From Thiopontia sp964344785 (GTDB lineage Bacteria > Pseudomonadota > Gammaproteobacteria > GCF-002020875), in the NCBI GenBank assembly GCA_964344785.1, contig CAYFOR010000096.1, forward strand, positions 1 to 10,917: a DNA stretch of 10,917 bases. Direction: 5' to 3'. The notes below the pieces were generated by a model that did no database searches, was not told the origin of the DNA, and worked only from the letters and a program-made list of their open reading frames with translations. A program made the position numbers and the translations under genes. Positions 1-7,034 of the stretch are shown here, one piece after another (position 1 is the first letter of the stretch; each line of letters starts with the position of its first letter).

Positions 1-53
1 CAAATAGAGGGCGCGCCTCCTTGTTTTATGGGTTATTTGGTGAATAAGGCGGG

Positions 54-3000
54 ATGAACTACACCGATCTCTTTATCCGTCGCCCGGTACTGGCGAGTAC
101 GGTCAGCCTGTTGATTCTGGTGTTGGGAATCCAGGCAATCTCCGGCCTTGCGGTACGGCAATATCCCGAGACACAGAATGCGGTGGTTACCGTTACCACG
201 GTCTACTATGGGGCCGATGCGGACACAGTCGCAGGTTTTATTACACAGCCACTGGAGACGGCAATTGCCCAGGCCGAGGGGATCGACTATCTCACCTCAA
301 CCAGCGTCAGCGGTGTCTCCACCATCAGTGCCTATCTGCATCTCAATTATGACTCCAATCGCGCACTGACCGATATCAATGCCAAGGTCAATTCGGTGTT
401 GAACCAGTTGCCATCCGAGGCTCAGCAGCCGGTGTTGAGCGTACAGGTTGGTGAGGCCATCGGATCAATGTACATGAGTTTTTCCAGTGATCGCCTGCGT
501 AATAATCAGGTGACCGACTATCTGATGCGAGTGGTCAAACCACAACTGGACGGTATTGAAGGGGTGCGTCAGGCCGAGGTACTGGGACAGCGCCGTTTTG
601 CCCTGCGGGCCTGGCTCGATCCAGTTCGAATGGCGGCCTATGGCCTGATGGCGAGTGATGTACATCAGGCACTGGCAGCCAACAACTATCTGACTGCATT
701 GGGGAGCAGCAAGGGCCAGATGGTGAGTGTCGACCTCAATGCCGCGACCGATCTCCATACGGTGGATGCGTTCAGGCGACTTGCGGTAGCCGAGTTCGAT
801 GGAATTGTAGTACGGCTTGAGGATGTGGCAACAGTGGTACTGGGTGCCGAGGACTATGATCTGACCACCGCCTTTGACGGAGAGAAGTCGGTCTTCATCG
901 GGATCAATGTCGCCCCGGATGCCAATGTACTGGATGTGATCCATCGTGTGAAAGAGGTCTTTCCTCAGATTCAGGCCAACATGCCGAGTGGTCTCAGTGG
1001 CAAGATTGTCTACGACGGCACCAAATTTATCGACAGCTCGATTGAAGAGGTGATCAAGACCCTGCTGGAGGCGCTGTTGATCGTCACCGTAGTGGTCTTC
1101 CTCTTTCTGGGAAGCTGGCGAGCCGTTGTGGTACCACTGGTGGCGATACCGCTCTCGCTGGTCGGCGCGTTCTTTATCATGCAGCTCTTCGGTTACACCA
1201 TCAATCTGTTGACGCTGCTGTCGCTGGTACTGGCGATCGGGTTGGTCGTCGATGATGCGATTATCGTAGTGGAGAATGTGGATCGTCACATGCATGTGGA
1301 GGGAAAATCTCCGATGGAGGCGGCGATTATGGCGGCACGTGAGCTGGGGGGACCGATCATTGCGATGACGGTGGTGCTGATTGCCGCCTATGTGCCGATC
1401 GGTTTTCAGGGCGGGTTGACGGGGGCTCTCTTTACTGAGTTCGCATTCACACTGGCCGGTGCGGTCACCATATCCGGGGTGGTGGCATTGACACTCTCGC
1501 CGATGATGGCCTCGAGAATGTTCAAGTCCGGTCAACTGGAGACGGGCCTGGTGCAGTGGGTGGATCGGCAGTTTGGCCGATTGCATAATGGTTATCAGCG
1601 CCGTTTGGGCAGTACCCTGGAGACCTGGCCGGTGATGGCGGTGATGGGGGTACTGCTGCTGTTTGGAGTGGTCTATCTGTTTGCCACCTCGATGGCGGAG
1701 CTGGCTCCCCAGGAGGATCAGGGGTTGGTGCTGGGCCAGGTGGTTGGAGCGCCGAATGCAACGGCACAGCAGATGGCCCGCTATGCGGATCAGGCCTACC
1801 AGCTCTCCCATGATCTGCCGGAATATGATCAGATGTTTCAACTGACCGGAATGCCCACCATCAACCAGGGAATCGGTGGTGTTGTGTTCAAGCCATGGGA
1901 GCAGCGTGAGCGCAGTGCAGAGGAGCTTCAGCAGGTCCTTCAGGAACGCTGGAACGGGATCGCAGGAGCCAAGGTGGCGGCATTTCAGATGCCGGCTCTG
2001 CCAGGGGCGGGCGGCCTGCCACTGCAGTTTGTGGTCAAGACCACGGAGCCCTTTGAACGCCTCAATGAGGTGGTGTCCCGGTTGCTGGAGCGGGCGCAGC
2101 AGAGCGGCATGTTCTTCTTCGTGGATGTTGATCTGAAAATTGACAAGCCTCAGAGTACACTGGTGGTGGATCGGGATCTGGCGACCGACCTCGGGCTGAC
2201 GCAGCGCGATATCGGGGTGGCACTGGGCAGCGCATTGGGCGGAGGATATGTCAACCACTTCTCGATTGATGGGCGTTCCTATCGGGTCATGCCACAGGTG
2301 CTACAGGCAGAGCGGCTCAATCCCGATCAGGTGCTGAACTATTATGTTCGAACACCATCTGGAAAGATGGTACAGGCATCTACCTTTGCCTCCATCGAAC
2401 ATAGCGTGGTGCCGGAGTCCATCAACCGTTTTCAGCAACTCAACAGTGCCACGATATCCGGTGTCTACGCGCCCGGTGTGACGCAGCAGCAGGTGCTTGA
2501 TTTCATGAATCACAATCTCAATGAGCTGGCTCCCACCGGGTACAGTGTGGATTACGCCGGAGCGACCCGGCAGTATGTGCAGGAGTCCGGTGGTTTTGTC
2601 TTCACCATGCTGTTTGCGATCGTGATTGTCTTTCTGGCACTGGCCATCCAGTTCAACAGCTTTCGTGATCCACTGGTGATTCTGGTCTCTGTGCCGATGG
2701 CGCTGTTTGGTGCGCTGCTATTTATCAATGTCGGGCTGGCCAGCATCAATATCTATACCCAGGTTGGGCTGGTGACCCTGATGGGGCTGATCAGCAAGCA
2801 TGGAATCCTGATGGTTCAGTTTGCCAATGAGTTGCAACTGCAGGGAAGGCCCAAGTTGGATGCAATTGTCGAGGCATCCGCAGTGCGGCTGCGTCCGATT
2901 CTGATGACGACGGCAGCGATGGTACTGGGGGTGGTCCCGCTGGTCATGGCCTCTGGTGCGGGGGCGGCAGGGCGCTACTCGATGGGGCTGGTGATCTTTA

Positions 3001-3107
3001 CCGGACTCTCGATCGGCACTCTCTTCACACTCTATGTAGTTCCTGCAGTCTATATGATGATGGCGAACGACCGGGAGAAGATGGAATCATCGGTACCGAT
3101 TGAGTAG
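54..3107 (+). CDS. RND (HAE-1 type) efflux pump inner-membrane permease
   Basis: Proton-driven permease of a tripartite efflux pump, expected in the inner membrane with a periplasmic adaptor and an outer-membrane channel as partners. The 1017-aa product is full length for the AcrB/MexB superfamily. The N-terminus (TDLFIRRPVLA, then a first membrane helix at about residues 10-32) is typical. The first porter domain follows, then a helix bundle from about 335 to 490 with the proton-relay aspartates D400-D401 in GLVVDDAIIVVEN. The second half repeats this plan and contains K915 in LISKHGI, equivalent to the AcrB TM10 lysine. All key relay residues seen are therefore present. ATG 54 has AAGG a few bases upstream. 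No adaptor gene is visible because the window begins 53 bases before the start. Substrates (drugs, bile salts, solvents) cannot be read from the sequence. Confidence 0.95.
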   Translation: MNYTDLFIRRPVLASTVSLLILVLGIQAISGLAVRQYPETQNAVVTVTTVYYGADADTVAGFITQPLETAIAQAEGIDYLTSTSVSGVSTISAYLHLNYDSNRALTDINAKVNSVLNQLPSEAQQPVLSVQVGEAIGSMYMSFSSDRLRNNQVTDYLMRVVKPQLDGIEGVRQAEVLGQRRFALRAWLDPVRMAAYGLMASDVHQALAANNYLTALGSSKGQMVSVDLNAATDLHTVDAFRRLAVAEFDGIVVRLEDVATVVLGAEDYDLTTAFDGEKSVFIGINVAPDANVLDVIHRVKEVFPQIQANMPSGLSGKIVYDGTKFIDSSIEEVIKTLLEALLIVTVVVFLFLGSWRAVVVPLVAIPLSLVGAFFIMQLFGYTINLLTLLSLVLAIGLVVDDAIIVVENVDRHMHVEGKSPMEAAIMAARELGGPIIAMTVVLIAAYVPIGFQGGLTGALFTEFAFTLAGAVTISGVVALTLSPMMASRMFKSGQLETGLVQWVDRQFGRLHNGYQRRLGSTLETWPVMAVMGVLLLFGVVYLFATSMAELAPQEDQGLVLGQVVGAPNATAQQMARYADQAYQLSHDLPEYDQMFQLTGMPTINQGIGGVVFKPWEQRERSAEELQQVLQERWNGIAGAKVAAFQMPALPGAGGLPLQFVVKTTEPFERLNEVVSRLLERAQQSGMFFFVDVDLKIDKPQSTLVVDRDLATDLGLTQRDIGVALGSALGGGYVNHFSIDGRSYRVMPQVLQAERLNPDQVLNYYVRTPSGKMVQASTFASIEHSVVPESINRFQQLNSATISGVYAPGVTQQQVLDFMNHNLNELAPTGYSVDYAGATRQYVQESGGFVFTMLFAIVIVFLALAIQFNSFRDPLVILVSVPMALFGALLFINVGLASINIYTQVGLVTLMGLISKHGILMVQFANELQLQGRPKLDAIVEASAVRLRPILMTTAAMVLGVVPLVMASGAGAAGRYSMGLVIFTGLSIGTLFTLYVVPAVYMMMANDREKMESSVPIE

Positions 3108-3211
3108 CGTCAACATATGCTGGTCCCGGCATTTAGATGATTACACCCAATGTCTATTTGGAGTACTATCTGTGCTGGATTGGACAACAATATTAGTGGG
3201 TGCTACATCGG

Positions 3212-3964
3212 ATGTTTGGACTGCTGAAAAAGCTGTTTTCCGGTAAACAGGTCGAGCAGGAGCTACCGGTCGGAGACAATGAGGCCAGGGGGTTGATGCG
3301 TGTGGCGGCTGCTCTGAAAGAGGAGAAAGAGTACGACCAGGCCTGTGAAAAGATGGAAGAGGCCCTGCAGGCGAAAGGTGCGGATAAACTCGAACTGTTT
3401 GAACGGCTGCGCTATCCGAGCTATCTGCAACTGGCCGGCCGTGAGGAAGAGGGGTGGCAGGCACTCAATGAACTCAGTGTCACTTTTGTAAGTCCCGACT
3501 CCCAGGTTGAGATTACTGATCAGATGATCCGCTTTCTGTTGAGGGGGGAGAACTATCAGGAGGCCCTGATGTTTACCGTCTGGTGGCTCTGCCTGATGGT
3601 GGATCATGATCGCAGGGCGATTGAGCGGATGATTCGGGTCGCCGATAATCCGCCGCTGGTTTCAAGCGGTGAGGGGAAGGCAGGTTCGAAGGCGTATGGT
3701 GAGACCGAGAGCGGTAACCCAATCCGTGATCGCGCCTACAAAGTCTGTTCGGAGCGTTATGAGGAGTTCACCTCGTTGCGTGGTGTCACCAACAAGATCC
3801 GCAAGCTGCATAAACAGGCGGGTCGCACAGAGAATGTGGCCGAGATGGCCGGTGAGGTGGCTAATTACCTCAAGTCGGCCGGGCGCTATGATCTGGGCGA
3901 TGTGAACCGGATGTTCAGGGAGCTGGATCAGCAGGCCAAGGCACAGGTTGCAGAGAAGCGTTGA
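3212..3964 (+). CDS. Helical (TPR-like) protein of unknown function
   Basis: I do not recognise this protein. From ATG 3212 it is 250 aa; GTG 3200 in the same frame would add four residues (MLHR), and neither start has a strong ribosome-binding site. I prefer ATG because the product then begins MFGLLKKLFSG, a common amphipathic N-terminus. The sequence is rich in charged helices. Residues about 25-120 look like degenerate TPR or helical-hairpin repeats (AALKEEKEYDQACEKMEEAL, then YLQLAGREEEGWQALNEL). The C-terminal third is also helical and strongly charged. There is no signal peptide or membrane segment, so it is probably cytoplasmic. Its stop codon overlaps the TTG start of the DNA-J related gene by 4 nt, so the two are probably translated together; a scaffold or chaperone-adaptor role is inference only. 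Confidence 0.8.
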   Translation: MFGLLKKLFSGKQVEQELPVGDNEARGLMRVAAALKEEKEYDQACEKMEEALQAKGADKLELFERLRYPSYLQLAGREEEGWQALNELSVTFVSPDSQVEITDQMIRFLLRGENYQEALMFTVWWLCLMVDHDRRAIERMIRVADNPPLVSSGEGKAGSKAYGETESGNPIRDRAYKVCSERYEEFTSLRGVTNKIRKLHKQAGRTENVAEMAGEVANYLKSAGRYDLGDVNRMFRELDQQAKAQVAEKR

Positions 3965-4530
3965 GGCACAATCCGCTCATACCGGCACTGCTGCAGATTC
4001 TGCATGACCACCTCGACGGAGTCAGTGAGTACCGGGTGATCCAACTGCTGGAGGGCCATTCCGGGTTTTCGTCCCTGGCAGAAGAGGATTCACTCTCGCT
4101 GTTCCAGCAGCACTTCATGGTGATGAATGGGCTCTACCATCTGCAACGCCAGCTTTGGGATGATGAATCGCTGTTGTTGGAGATCTCCCCGCTCTGTATC
4201 AAGTTCTCGGATGTGGCGCATAAACAGTCAGCAGGCACTGCGGCATTGGCAGAAACAGCCAATCTGGGTGAATACTATCTCGATTGGGAAAATTTCGAAG
4301 AGATGGACGAGGCGGGGGTAGAGTCCCTGTTGGAACAGTTCTGGCAACGTTATCTTGTAGATGGTCGGCGTGAACCGGCGTTGCGTACATTGGGGCTCTC
4401 TGCGGATTTCAGCCAGATGGAGTTAAAACGACGTTATCGTCAATTGGCTACGGAGCACCACCCCGACAAGGGGGGAGACCCGGAACAGTTTATCTCGATC
4501 CGTCAGGCCTACGAGGTGCTGATTGCGTGA
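3961..4530 (+). CDS. DNA-J related co-chaperone with C-terminal J domain
   Basis: A 189-aa protein with an N-terminal region resembling the DNA-J related family (about residues 4-90, starting NPLIPALLQILHDHLDG and SEYRVIQLL). A short J domain occupies the extreme C-terminus (about 141-189, LRTLGLSADFSQMELKRRYR onward). The HPD tripeptide needed to stimulate the DnaK ATPase is intact at 167-169. J domains usually sit at the N-terminus; the C-terminal position is characteristic of this family, which is known mainly from gammaproteobacteria. The partner is presumably DnaK, and the client is unknown. The start is TTG 3961: the conserved N-terminal motif begins immediately after it, the next in-frame ATG is about 50 codons downstream, and TTG overlaps the preceding TGA as TTGA. 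The stop overlaps the following gene as GTGA. Confidence 0.88.
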   Translation: MRHNPLIPALLQILHDHLDGVSEYRVIQLLEGHSGFSSLAEEDSLSLFQQHFMVMNGLYHLQRQLWDDESLLLEISPLCIKFSDVAHKQSAGTAALAETANLGEYYLDWENFEEMDEAGVESLLEQFWQRYLVDGRREPALRTLGLSADFSQMELKRRYRQLATEHHPDKGGDPEQFISIRQAYEVLIA

Positions 4531-5003
4531 ACAAGATGGTAATGGAATCACCCATTGGCAACCTCAGTATCCGGGTTGATCAGGGCGCGGTGGTAGAGAT
4601 TGATATCTTCAGGGAGGCTCACTCCAAGTCAGAACATCCGGCACTCTCCCCGTTGTTGGAGACCGTACGACAGCAGCTCATGCACTATTTTGACGAAGCC
4701 AGACCGCTGCAGTCACTGCCGCTTCGTCTGGAAGGAACCCCGTTTCAGCAGCGCGTATGGAGCGCACTCTGCAAGATTCCATTGGGAAGCGTGATGACCT
4801 ATGGTGAGTTGGCCCATCAACTGAATACCAGTCCGCGGGCAGTCGGTGGGGCCTGCAGAAACAACCCGATTCCACTGATTGTCCCCTGCCATCGGGTGAT
4901 CTCGGCGCAGGGAATCGGTGGCTTTTCCGGTCAGTGGAGAGAGGGAGGTAAAGTCGATACCAAGCGCTGGCTGCTGGCGCATGAAGGTGTTCGTATCGAT
5001 TAA
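4527..5003 (+). CDS. ogt: Methylated-DNA--[protein]-cysteine S-methyltransferase
   Basis: Suicide repair enzyme that moves alkyl groups from O6-alkylguanine or O4-alkylthymine in DNA to its own cysteine. The 158-aa protein has the usual two parts. Residues 1 to about 65 are the variable N-terminal domain. The catalytic domain follows, with TPFQQRVWSALCKIP (71-85), the helix-turn-helix segment GSVMTYGELAHQL (87-99) and the active site IVPCHRVI with acceptor C121. GGFSGQ follows at 131-136. It lacks the Ada N-terminal phosphotriester domain and an AraC domain, so it is Ogt-like rather than Ada. The start is GTG 4527, overlapping the TGA of the J-domain gene by 4 nt; an internal ATG three codons later (MVMESPIGN) is possible. 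It is the last gene of the three-gene chain. Confidence 0.95.
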   Translation: MNKMVMESPIGNLSIRVDQGAVVEIDIFREAHSKSEHPALSPLLETVRQQLMHYFDEARPLQSLPLRLEGTPFQQRVWSALCKIPLGSVMTYGELAHQLNTSPRAVGGACRNNPIPLIVPCHRVISAQGIGGFSGQWREGGKVDTKRWLLAHEGVRID

Positions 5004-5041
5004 TCCTGGTCCAGGTTTATGCACTTGTAGGCGATGCAAAC

Positions 5042-5386
5042 TCAAAGTTGCCAGAGCCCATGATCATTAGATCCAAGAATATAGATTGCAAATTTCCCTT
5101 TCCCTGGAATTTCCATTGGTGGCATGGCTATTTTTGCTCCCTCATCCATTATGTTCGCTACGGCTTGCTCAATGTCATCTACAAGCCAATAAGGACGAAC
5201 CACGGGCTTCTCAGTATCCCGCAGTGGCCCTCTTATCCCGACGATTGAACCATCGGGCAAGGTGCATGTTCTCGCTCCACCGAGAAATTTATCTGGTTTG
5301 CTAAAACTGACGGAATGAGCTATCTCATATGCTTTGCACACTGCATCCATATCATGAGAAACAATCTCTAAATAATGAACTTTCAT
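5042..5386 (-). CDS. VOC-fold (glyoxalase/bleomycin-resistance superfamily) protein
   Basis: A 114-aa single-module vicinal oxygen chelate protein. The N-terminal strand is MKVHYLEIVSHDMDAVCKAYE. The middle contains the characteristic LPDGSIVGIRGPL and a second half RPYWLVDDIEQAVANIMDEGAKI, ending in a short strand rich in Gly, Asp and His. Such modules dimerise and often bind a divalent metal. H4 is a plausible ligand, but the usual C-terminal glutamate is not obvious, so enzymatic activity (isomerase, dioxygenase or resistance binding) is uncertain. ATG 5386 has a perfect AAGGAG box about 7 nt upstream. The gene is visibly AT-richer than its neighbours and is flanked by a short inverted motif, which suggests recent acquisition. 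It converges with ogt and lies downstream of the glycosylase gene on the same strand, with a 100-bp gap. Confidence 0.85.
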   Translation of the reverse strand: MKVHYLEIVSHDMDAVCKAYEIAHSVSFSKPDKFLGGARTCTLPDGSIVGIRGPLRDTEKPVVRPYWLVDDIEQAVANIMDEGAKIAMPPMEIPGKGKFAIYILGSNDHGLWQL

Positions 5387-5424
5387 TGCTACTCCTTGAT
5401 AACTTCTTCGCCTAACAGTTAACC

Positions 5425-5465
5425 AGACAGAATAATGATGTTATTGGCCTGGATTGATTCTGTCT
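5425..5465. repeat. 9-bp perfect inverted repeat upstream of the VOC gene
   Basis: AGACAGAAT at 5425-5433 and its exact reverse complement ATTCTGTCT at 5457-5465, separated by 23 bases, lie in the gap between the glycosylase stop and the VOC start. It could be a hairpin ending the glycosylase transcript (no T-run seen), a regulator site for the VOC gene, or part of a decayed recombination site. The function is not resolved. Confidence 0.45.
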
Positions 5466-5486
5466 AGATCAATAATTTCTACTGAA

Positions 5487-6026
5487 TTAGCCGCTGTGGA
5501 TTGAATCAGTATTCCCGTAGCGGCCCAGAGCCATACGCCACTGCTCCAGCTTCTGCTGGCGGTTAAGGGAGGCCATTGCCGGGCTGGTTGAAGGTAGGCG
5601 GACCATTTTCAGTTGGGTGTAACGAGGCGGAAGCGTTGGCAAGACTCGTTTTCGGTAGGTTGTCTCTGCCTTGCTGCCGTTGAAGAGAATGGCCCTGATC
5701 TTCGGATGAGACTTGAAGAATGAGTGGAATGGATTGGTTTCGATCGACGCCTCCGAGATGGCGCTGTCGAGACTTCCGGGTCGTTCGCAGTGCATCATCA
5801 CATCCCAGAGCGCGATACGGTGTTGTACCAGCAGATCGGCCCGTTCCGGGTAGTCCATCGGTTGTTCTGTTCCAGTCAGTATGGTGATCATGATTGGCCA
5901 GAAGCTGTTACGTGGATGGGCGTAGTATTGCTGTTGGCGTAGCGATTCGACACTGGGTGCAGAGCCCAGGATCAGGATGTGGGCATTATCCCGCTCAATC
6001 GGCCCGAACCCGGTTACCGCTGACAC
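5487..6026 (-). CDS. DNA-deoxyinosine (hypoxanthine) glycosylase, uracil-DNA glycosylase superfamily
   Basis: Base-excision repair enzyme expected to remove hypoxanthine produced by adenine deamination. The 179-aa product matches the family 6 UDG / HDG pattern. Motif 1 is ILILGSAPSVESL (17-29), followed by YYAHPRNSFWPIM (34-46), where N40 is the likely catalytic-site asparagine by analogy with the characterised archaeal enzyme. Then come IALWDV (71-76), the strand ILFNGSKA (113-120), and motif 2 LPSTSPA (144-150). The length is normal and all motifs are intact. The start is GTG 6026 (MSAVTGFGPIERD); no strong ribosome-binding site is visible, but no alternative start precedes motif 1 as well. 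It lies on the opposite strand from ogt, and no operon partner is apparent. Substrate preference (hypoxanthine versus uracil) is assigned by family resemblance only. Confidence 0.9.
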   Translation of the reverse strand: MSAVTGFGPIERDNAHILILGSAPSVESLRQQQYYAHPRNSFWPIMITILTGTEQPMDYPERADLLVQHRIALWDVMMHCERPGSLDSAISEASIETNPFHSFFKSHPKIRAILFNGSKAETTYRKRVLPTLPPRYTQLKMVRLPSTSPAMASLNRQQKLEQWRMALGRYGNTDSIHSG

Positions 6027-6097
6027 GGGGCGTTCGGTATGGGCTGGTCGGTTATTGGTCTTTCGCTACGGATGGCGTATTTCTGCTTCATCATTGC

Positions 6098-6253
6098 TCA
6101 ATCACCATCATTGAAACTGACCCCGATTGTGACTCCAAGTGCAGGCGACCTCTGCTCCTTGAGCGGCTTCTCCAGCCTGGTAATTATGTTGATCAACTGT
6201 TCCATTTCAGTGCGCTCCTGCTGCAGCCAGTGGTTGACCGAGTATGCCTTCAT
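6098..6253 (-). CDS. Possible 51-aa small protein, or remnant of a longer gene
   Basis: A short frame beginning MKAYSVNHWLQQ, continuing as a charged helix, and ending in LGVTIGVSFNDGD. Codon choice is biased toward G/C third positions, as in neighbouring real genes, which argues for coding. The N-terminus resembles that of the 79-aa protein at 8514 (MKYSINAWLEQ). No good ribosome-binding site precedes ATG 6253. The frame stays open, with protein-like content, for about 20 codons upstream without a standard start before an in-frame TAA, so it may instead be a 5'-truncated remnant. Function unknown. Confidence 0.4.
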   Translation of the reverse strand: MKAYSVNHWLQQERTEMEQLINIITRLEKPLKEQRSPALGVTIGVSFNDGD

Positions 6254-6294
6254 CCTGTGTAGTTGATCAAATACCTTGGTGAAATGATCGTGTG

Positions 6295-6429
6295 ATGTCA
6301 GGAACCCCCGGTTTTATTGTCACACCTCGGAAACTTCTTCAAGCCACTGTTGTTATCACTGTTTCAGCTGTTTTGACCGGATGCGGACAGGGGGCTGGAG
6401 TAGTTGAACTGTTTTGGAAGCCCGAGTGA
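6295..6429 (+). CDS. Possible 44-aa small lipoprotein
   Basis: This short plus-strand frame encodes a textbook lipoprotein export signal: a basic n-region (PRK at 11-13), a hydrophobic core (LLQATVVITVSAV) and the lipobox LTGC with C30 as the lipidated residue. Only 15 residues would remain after signal peptidase II cleavage (CGQGAGVVELFWKPE). The +2 residue is Gly, not Asp, so outer-membrane sorting would be expected. The ribosome-binding site is weak (GGTGA about 10 nt upstream); GTG 6292 directly before the ATG is an alternative. It lies divergent from the 51-aa frame and convergent with hemP. The signal layout is unlikely by chance, but expression is unproven. Confidence 0.42.
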   Translation: MSGTPGFIVTPRKLLQATVVITVSAVLTGCGQGAGVVELFWKPE

Positions 6430-6471
6430 AAGGCTGGTGGAGGAGGGGCATCTCGTAATCGGGGGGCTGTG

Positions 6472-6672
6472 CTATTTGGTGAGGATCAACTTGTTGTGCC
6501 GCGTGATCTGCAGTAGGTAGACATCCCCTTCGTGTTCAATCTCGATCTTGCGGTTTTGCTGAAATAGGGTTTTGCTATCGATGCGGCGGTGTCCCGCTTT
6601 TTTCTGTCCGTTGATGGCTGGACGGTCCTCTATATTCTCAACCATGGCAGTCTGGCTTGCTGAGACAGTCAA
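6472..6672 (-). CDS. hemP: Hemin uptake protein HemP
   Basis: Small cytoplasmic HemP-family protein of 66 aa. The conserved core is residues 30-66: RIDSKTLFQQNRKIEIEH, then GDVYLLQITRHNKLILTK, with the diagnostic C-terminal ITRxxKLILTK. HemP proteins are linked to haem or siderophore uptake, usually beside a TonB-dependent haem receptor, and in some bacteria act in expression of the receptor gene. Here no receptor is present in the window. The start used is TTG 6672, which overlaps the bfd stop as TTGA. ATG 6645 (MVENIEDRP) would give 57 aa, and neither start has a strong ribosome-binding site; the N-terminal 29 residues are not part of the conserved core. It is cotranscribed with bfd and therefore falls under the same Fur box. 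Confidence 0.88.
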   Translation of the reverse strand: MTVSASQTAMVENIEDRPAINGQKKAGHRRIDSKTLFQQNRKIEIEHEGDVYLLQITRHNKLILTK

Positions 6673-6905
6673 TACAATGTTGTCGGAGTACTAGCTCCAG
6701 AATGGATACGATGACCTACCTTGGTGGGAGGCAGGCAATACTGTTCTGTTTCACTGTTGATGAGTTTGCAGGCGTGTTCCTTGCAGCGGCCGCAACAGGT
6801 TCCTACGTTAAGCTCTTTTTGCAGGCATTCGATAGAGTGTGCTCCCAGAGCACAGGCATTACGGATTTGTGAATCGGTTACTCCATTACATACGCAAACA
6901 TACAT
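6669..6905 (-). CDS. bfd: Bacterioferritin-associated ferredoxin
   Basis: A [2Fe-2S] protein that docks on bacterioferritin over the haem and passes electrons to the core so that iron is released. The N-terminus MYVCVCNGVTDSQIR and the cluster ligands C4, C6, C38 and C41 match E. coli Bfd spacing exactly (CxC, 31 residues, CxxC). Extra cysteines occur at 18, 27, 37 and 46. At 78 aa it is slightly longer than E. coli Bfd, with a C-terminal tail of no recognised motif. ATG 6905 has an AGGGGTG ribosome-binding site. The gene is divergent from the bfr pair and directly follows a Fur-controlled promoter, fitting the known induction of bfd under iron starvation. Its stop overlaps the hemP start. 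Confidence 0.95.
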   Translation of the reverse strand: MYVCVCNGVTDSQIRNACALGAHSIECLQKELNVGTCCGRCKEHACKLINSETEQYCLPPTKVGHRIHSGASTPTTLY

Positions 6906-6937
6906 CGTTTCACCCCTGTTTAAAATCTACTGCAACC

Positions 6938-6966
6938 ATTATAATGATAATAGTAATGATTATCAA
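6938..6966 (-). promoter_or_regulatory. Sigma70 promoter of bfd-hemP
   Basis: On the minus strand a -35 element TTGATA (6961-6966) and a perfect -10 TATAAT (6938-6943) are separated by exactly 17 bp. The Fur box fills the spacer and runs into the -35, so bound Fur would exclude RNA polymerase. Confidence 0.75.
6945..6965. promoter_or_regulatory. Fur box controlling bfd-hemP
   Basis: A 21-bp element with perfect inverted arms TGATAAT (6945-6951) and ATTATCA (6959-6965) around a 7-bp centre. The inner 19 bases match the classical Fur consensus at 16 of 19 positions. It overlaps the bfd promoter spacer. It lies about 50 bp upstream of the likely bfr promoter and may influence that as well. Confidence 0.85.
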
Positions 6967-6974
6967 ATACGTAA

Positions 6975-6994
6975 TCATAAAAAAATATTTATGA
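6975..6994. repeat. Second inverted repeat in the bfd/bfr intergenic region
   Basis: TCATAAA (6975-6981) and its exact complement TTTATGA (6988-6994) flank a 6-bp A/T spacer. The element sits between the Fur box and the bfr promoter and does not match the Fur consensus. It may be an operator for another regulator, or a by-product of the AT-rich composition. Confidence 0.35.
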
Positions 6995-7006
6995 CAAAAA
7001 CAAGCC

Positions 7007-7034
7007 TTGCTTATCGAAAAGGGTTGGGTAATAT
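7007..7034 (+). promoter_or_regulatory. Candidate promoter of the bfr pair
   Basis: TTGCTT (7007-7012) and TAATAT (7029-7034) are separated by 16 bp, about 86 bp before the first bfr start. Both hexamers are moderate matches to sigma70. The long leader contains no clear structure. Confidence 0.4.

Noticed and set aside
1..57. Possible 3' end of an upstream adaptor gene overlapping the RND start as ATGA
   Set aside because: The frame is open from base 1 to a TGA at 55-57, but its 18 residues do not look like an adaptor C-terminus. Other frames also stop within this stretch, so the true upstream gene end cannot be chosen.
465..2258. Long open frame antisense to the RND permease gene
   Set aside because: It lies wholly inside the permease gene. 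The predicted protein is full of His, Gln and Arg runs with no domain, as expected for the reverse complement of a membrane-protein gene.
5004..5041. CCTGG-T-CCAGG palindrome between ogt and the VOC gene as a terminator
   Set aside because: A 5-bp stem with a one-base loop cannot form a normal terminator hairpin, and no T-run follows.
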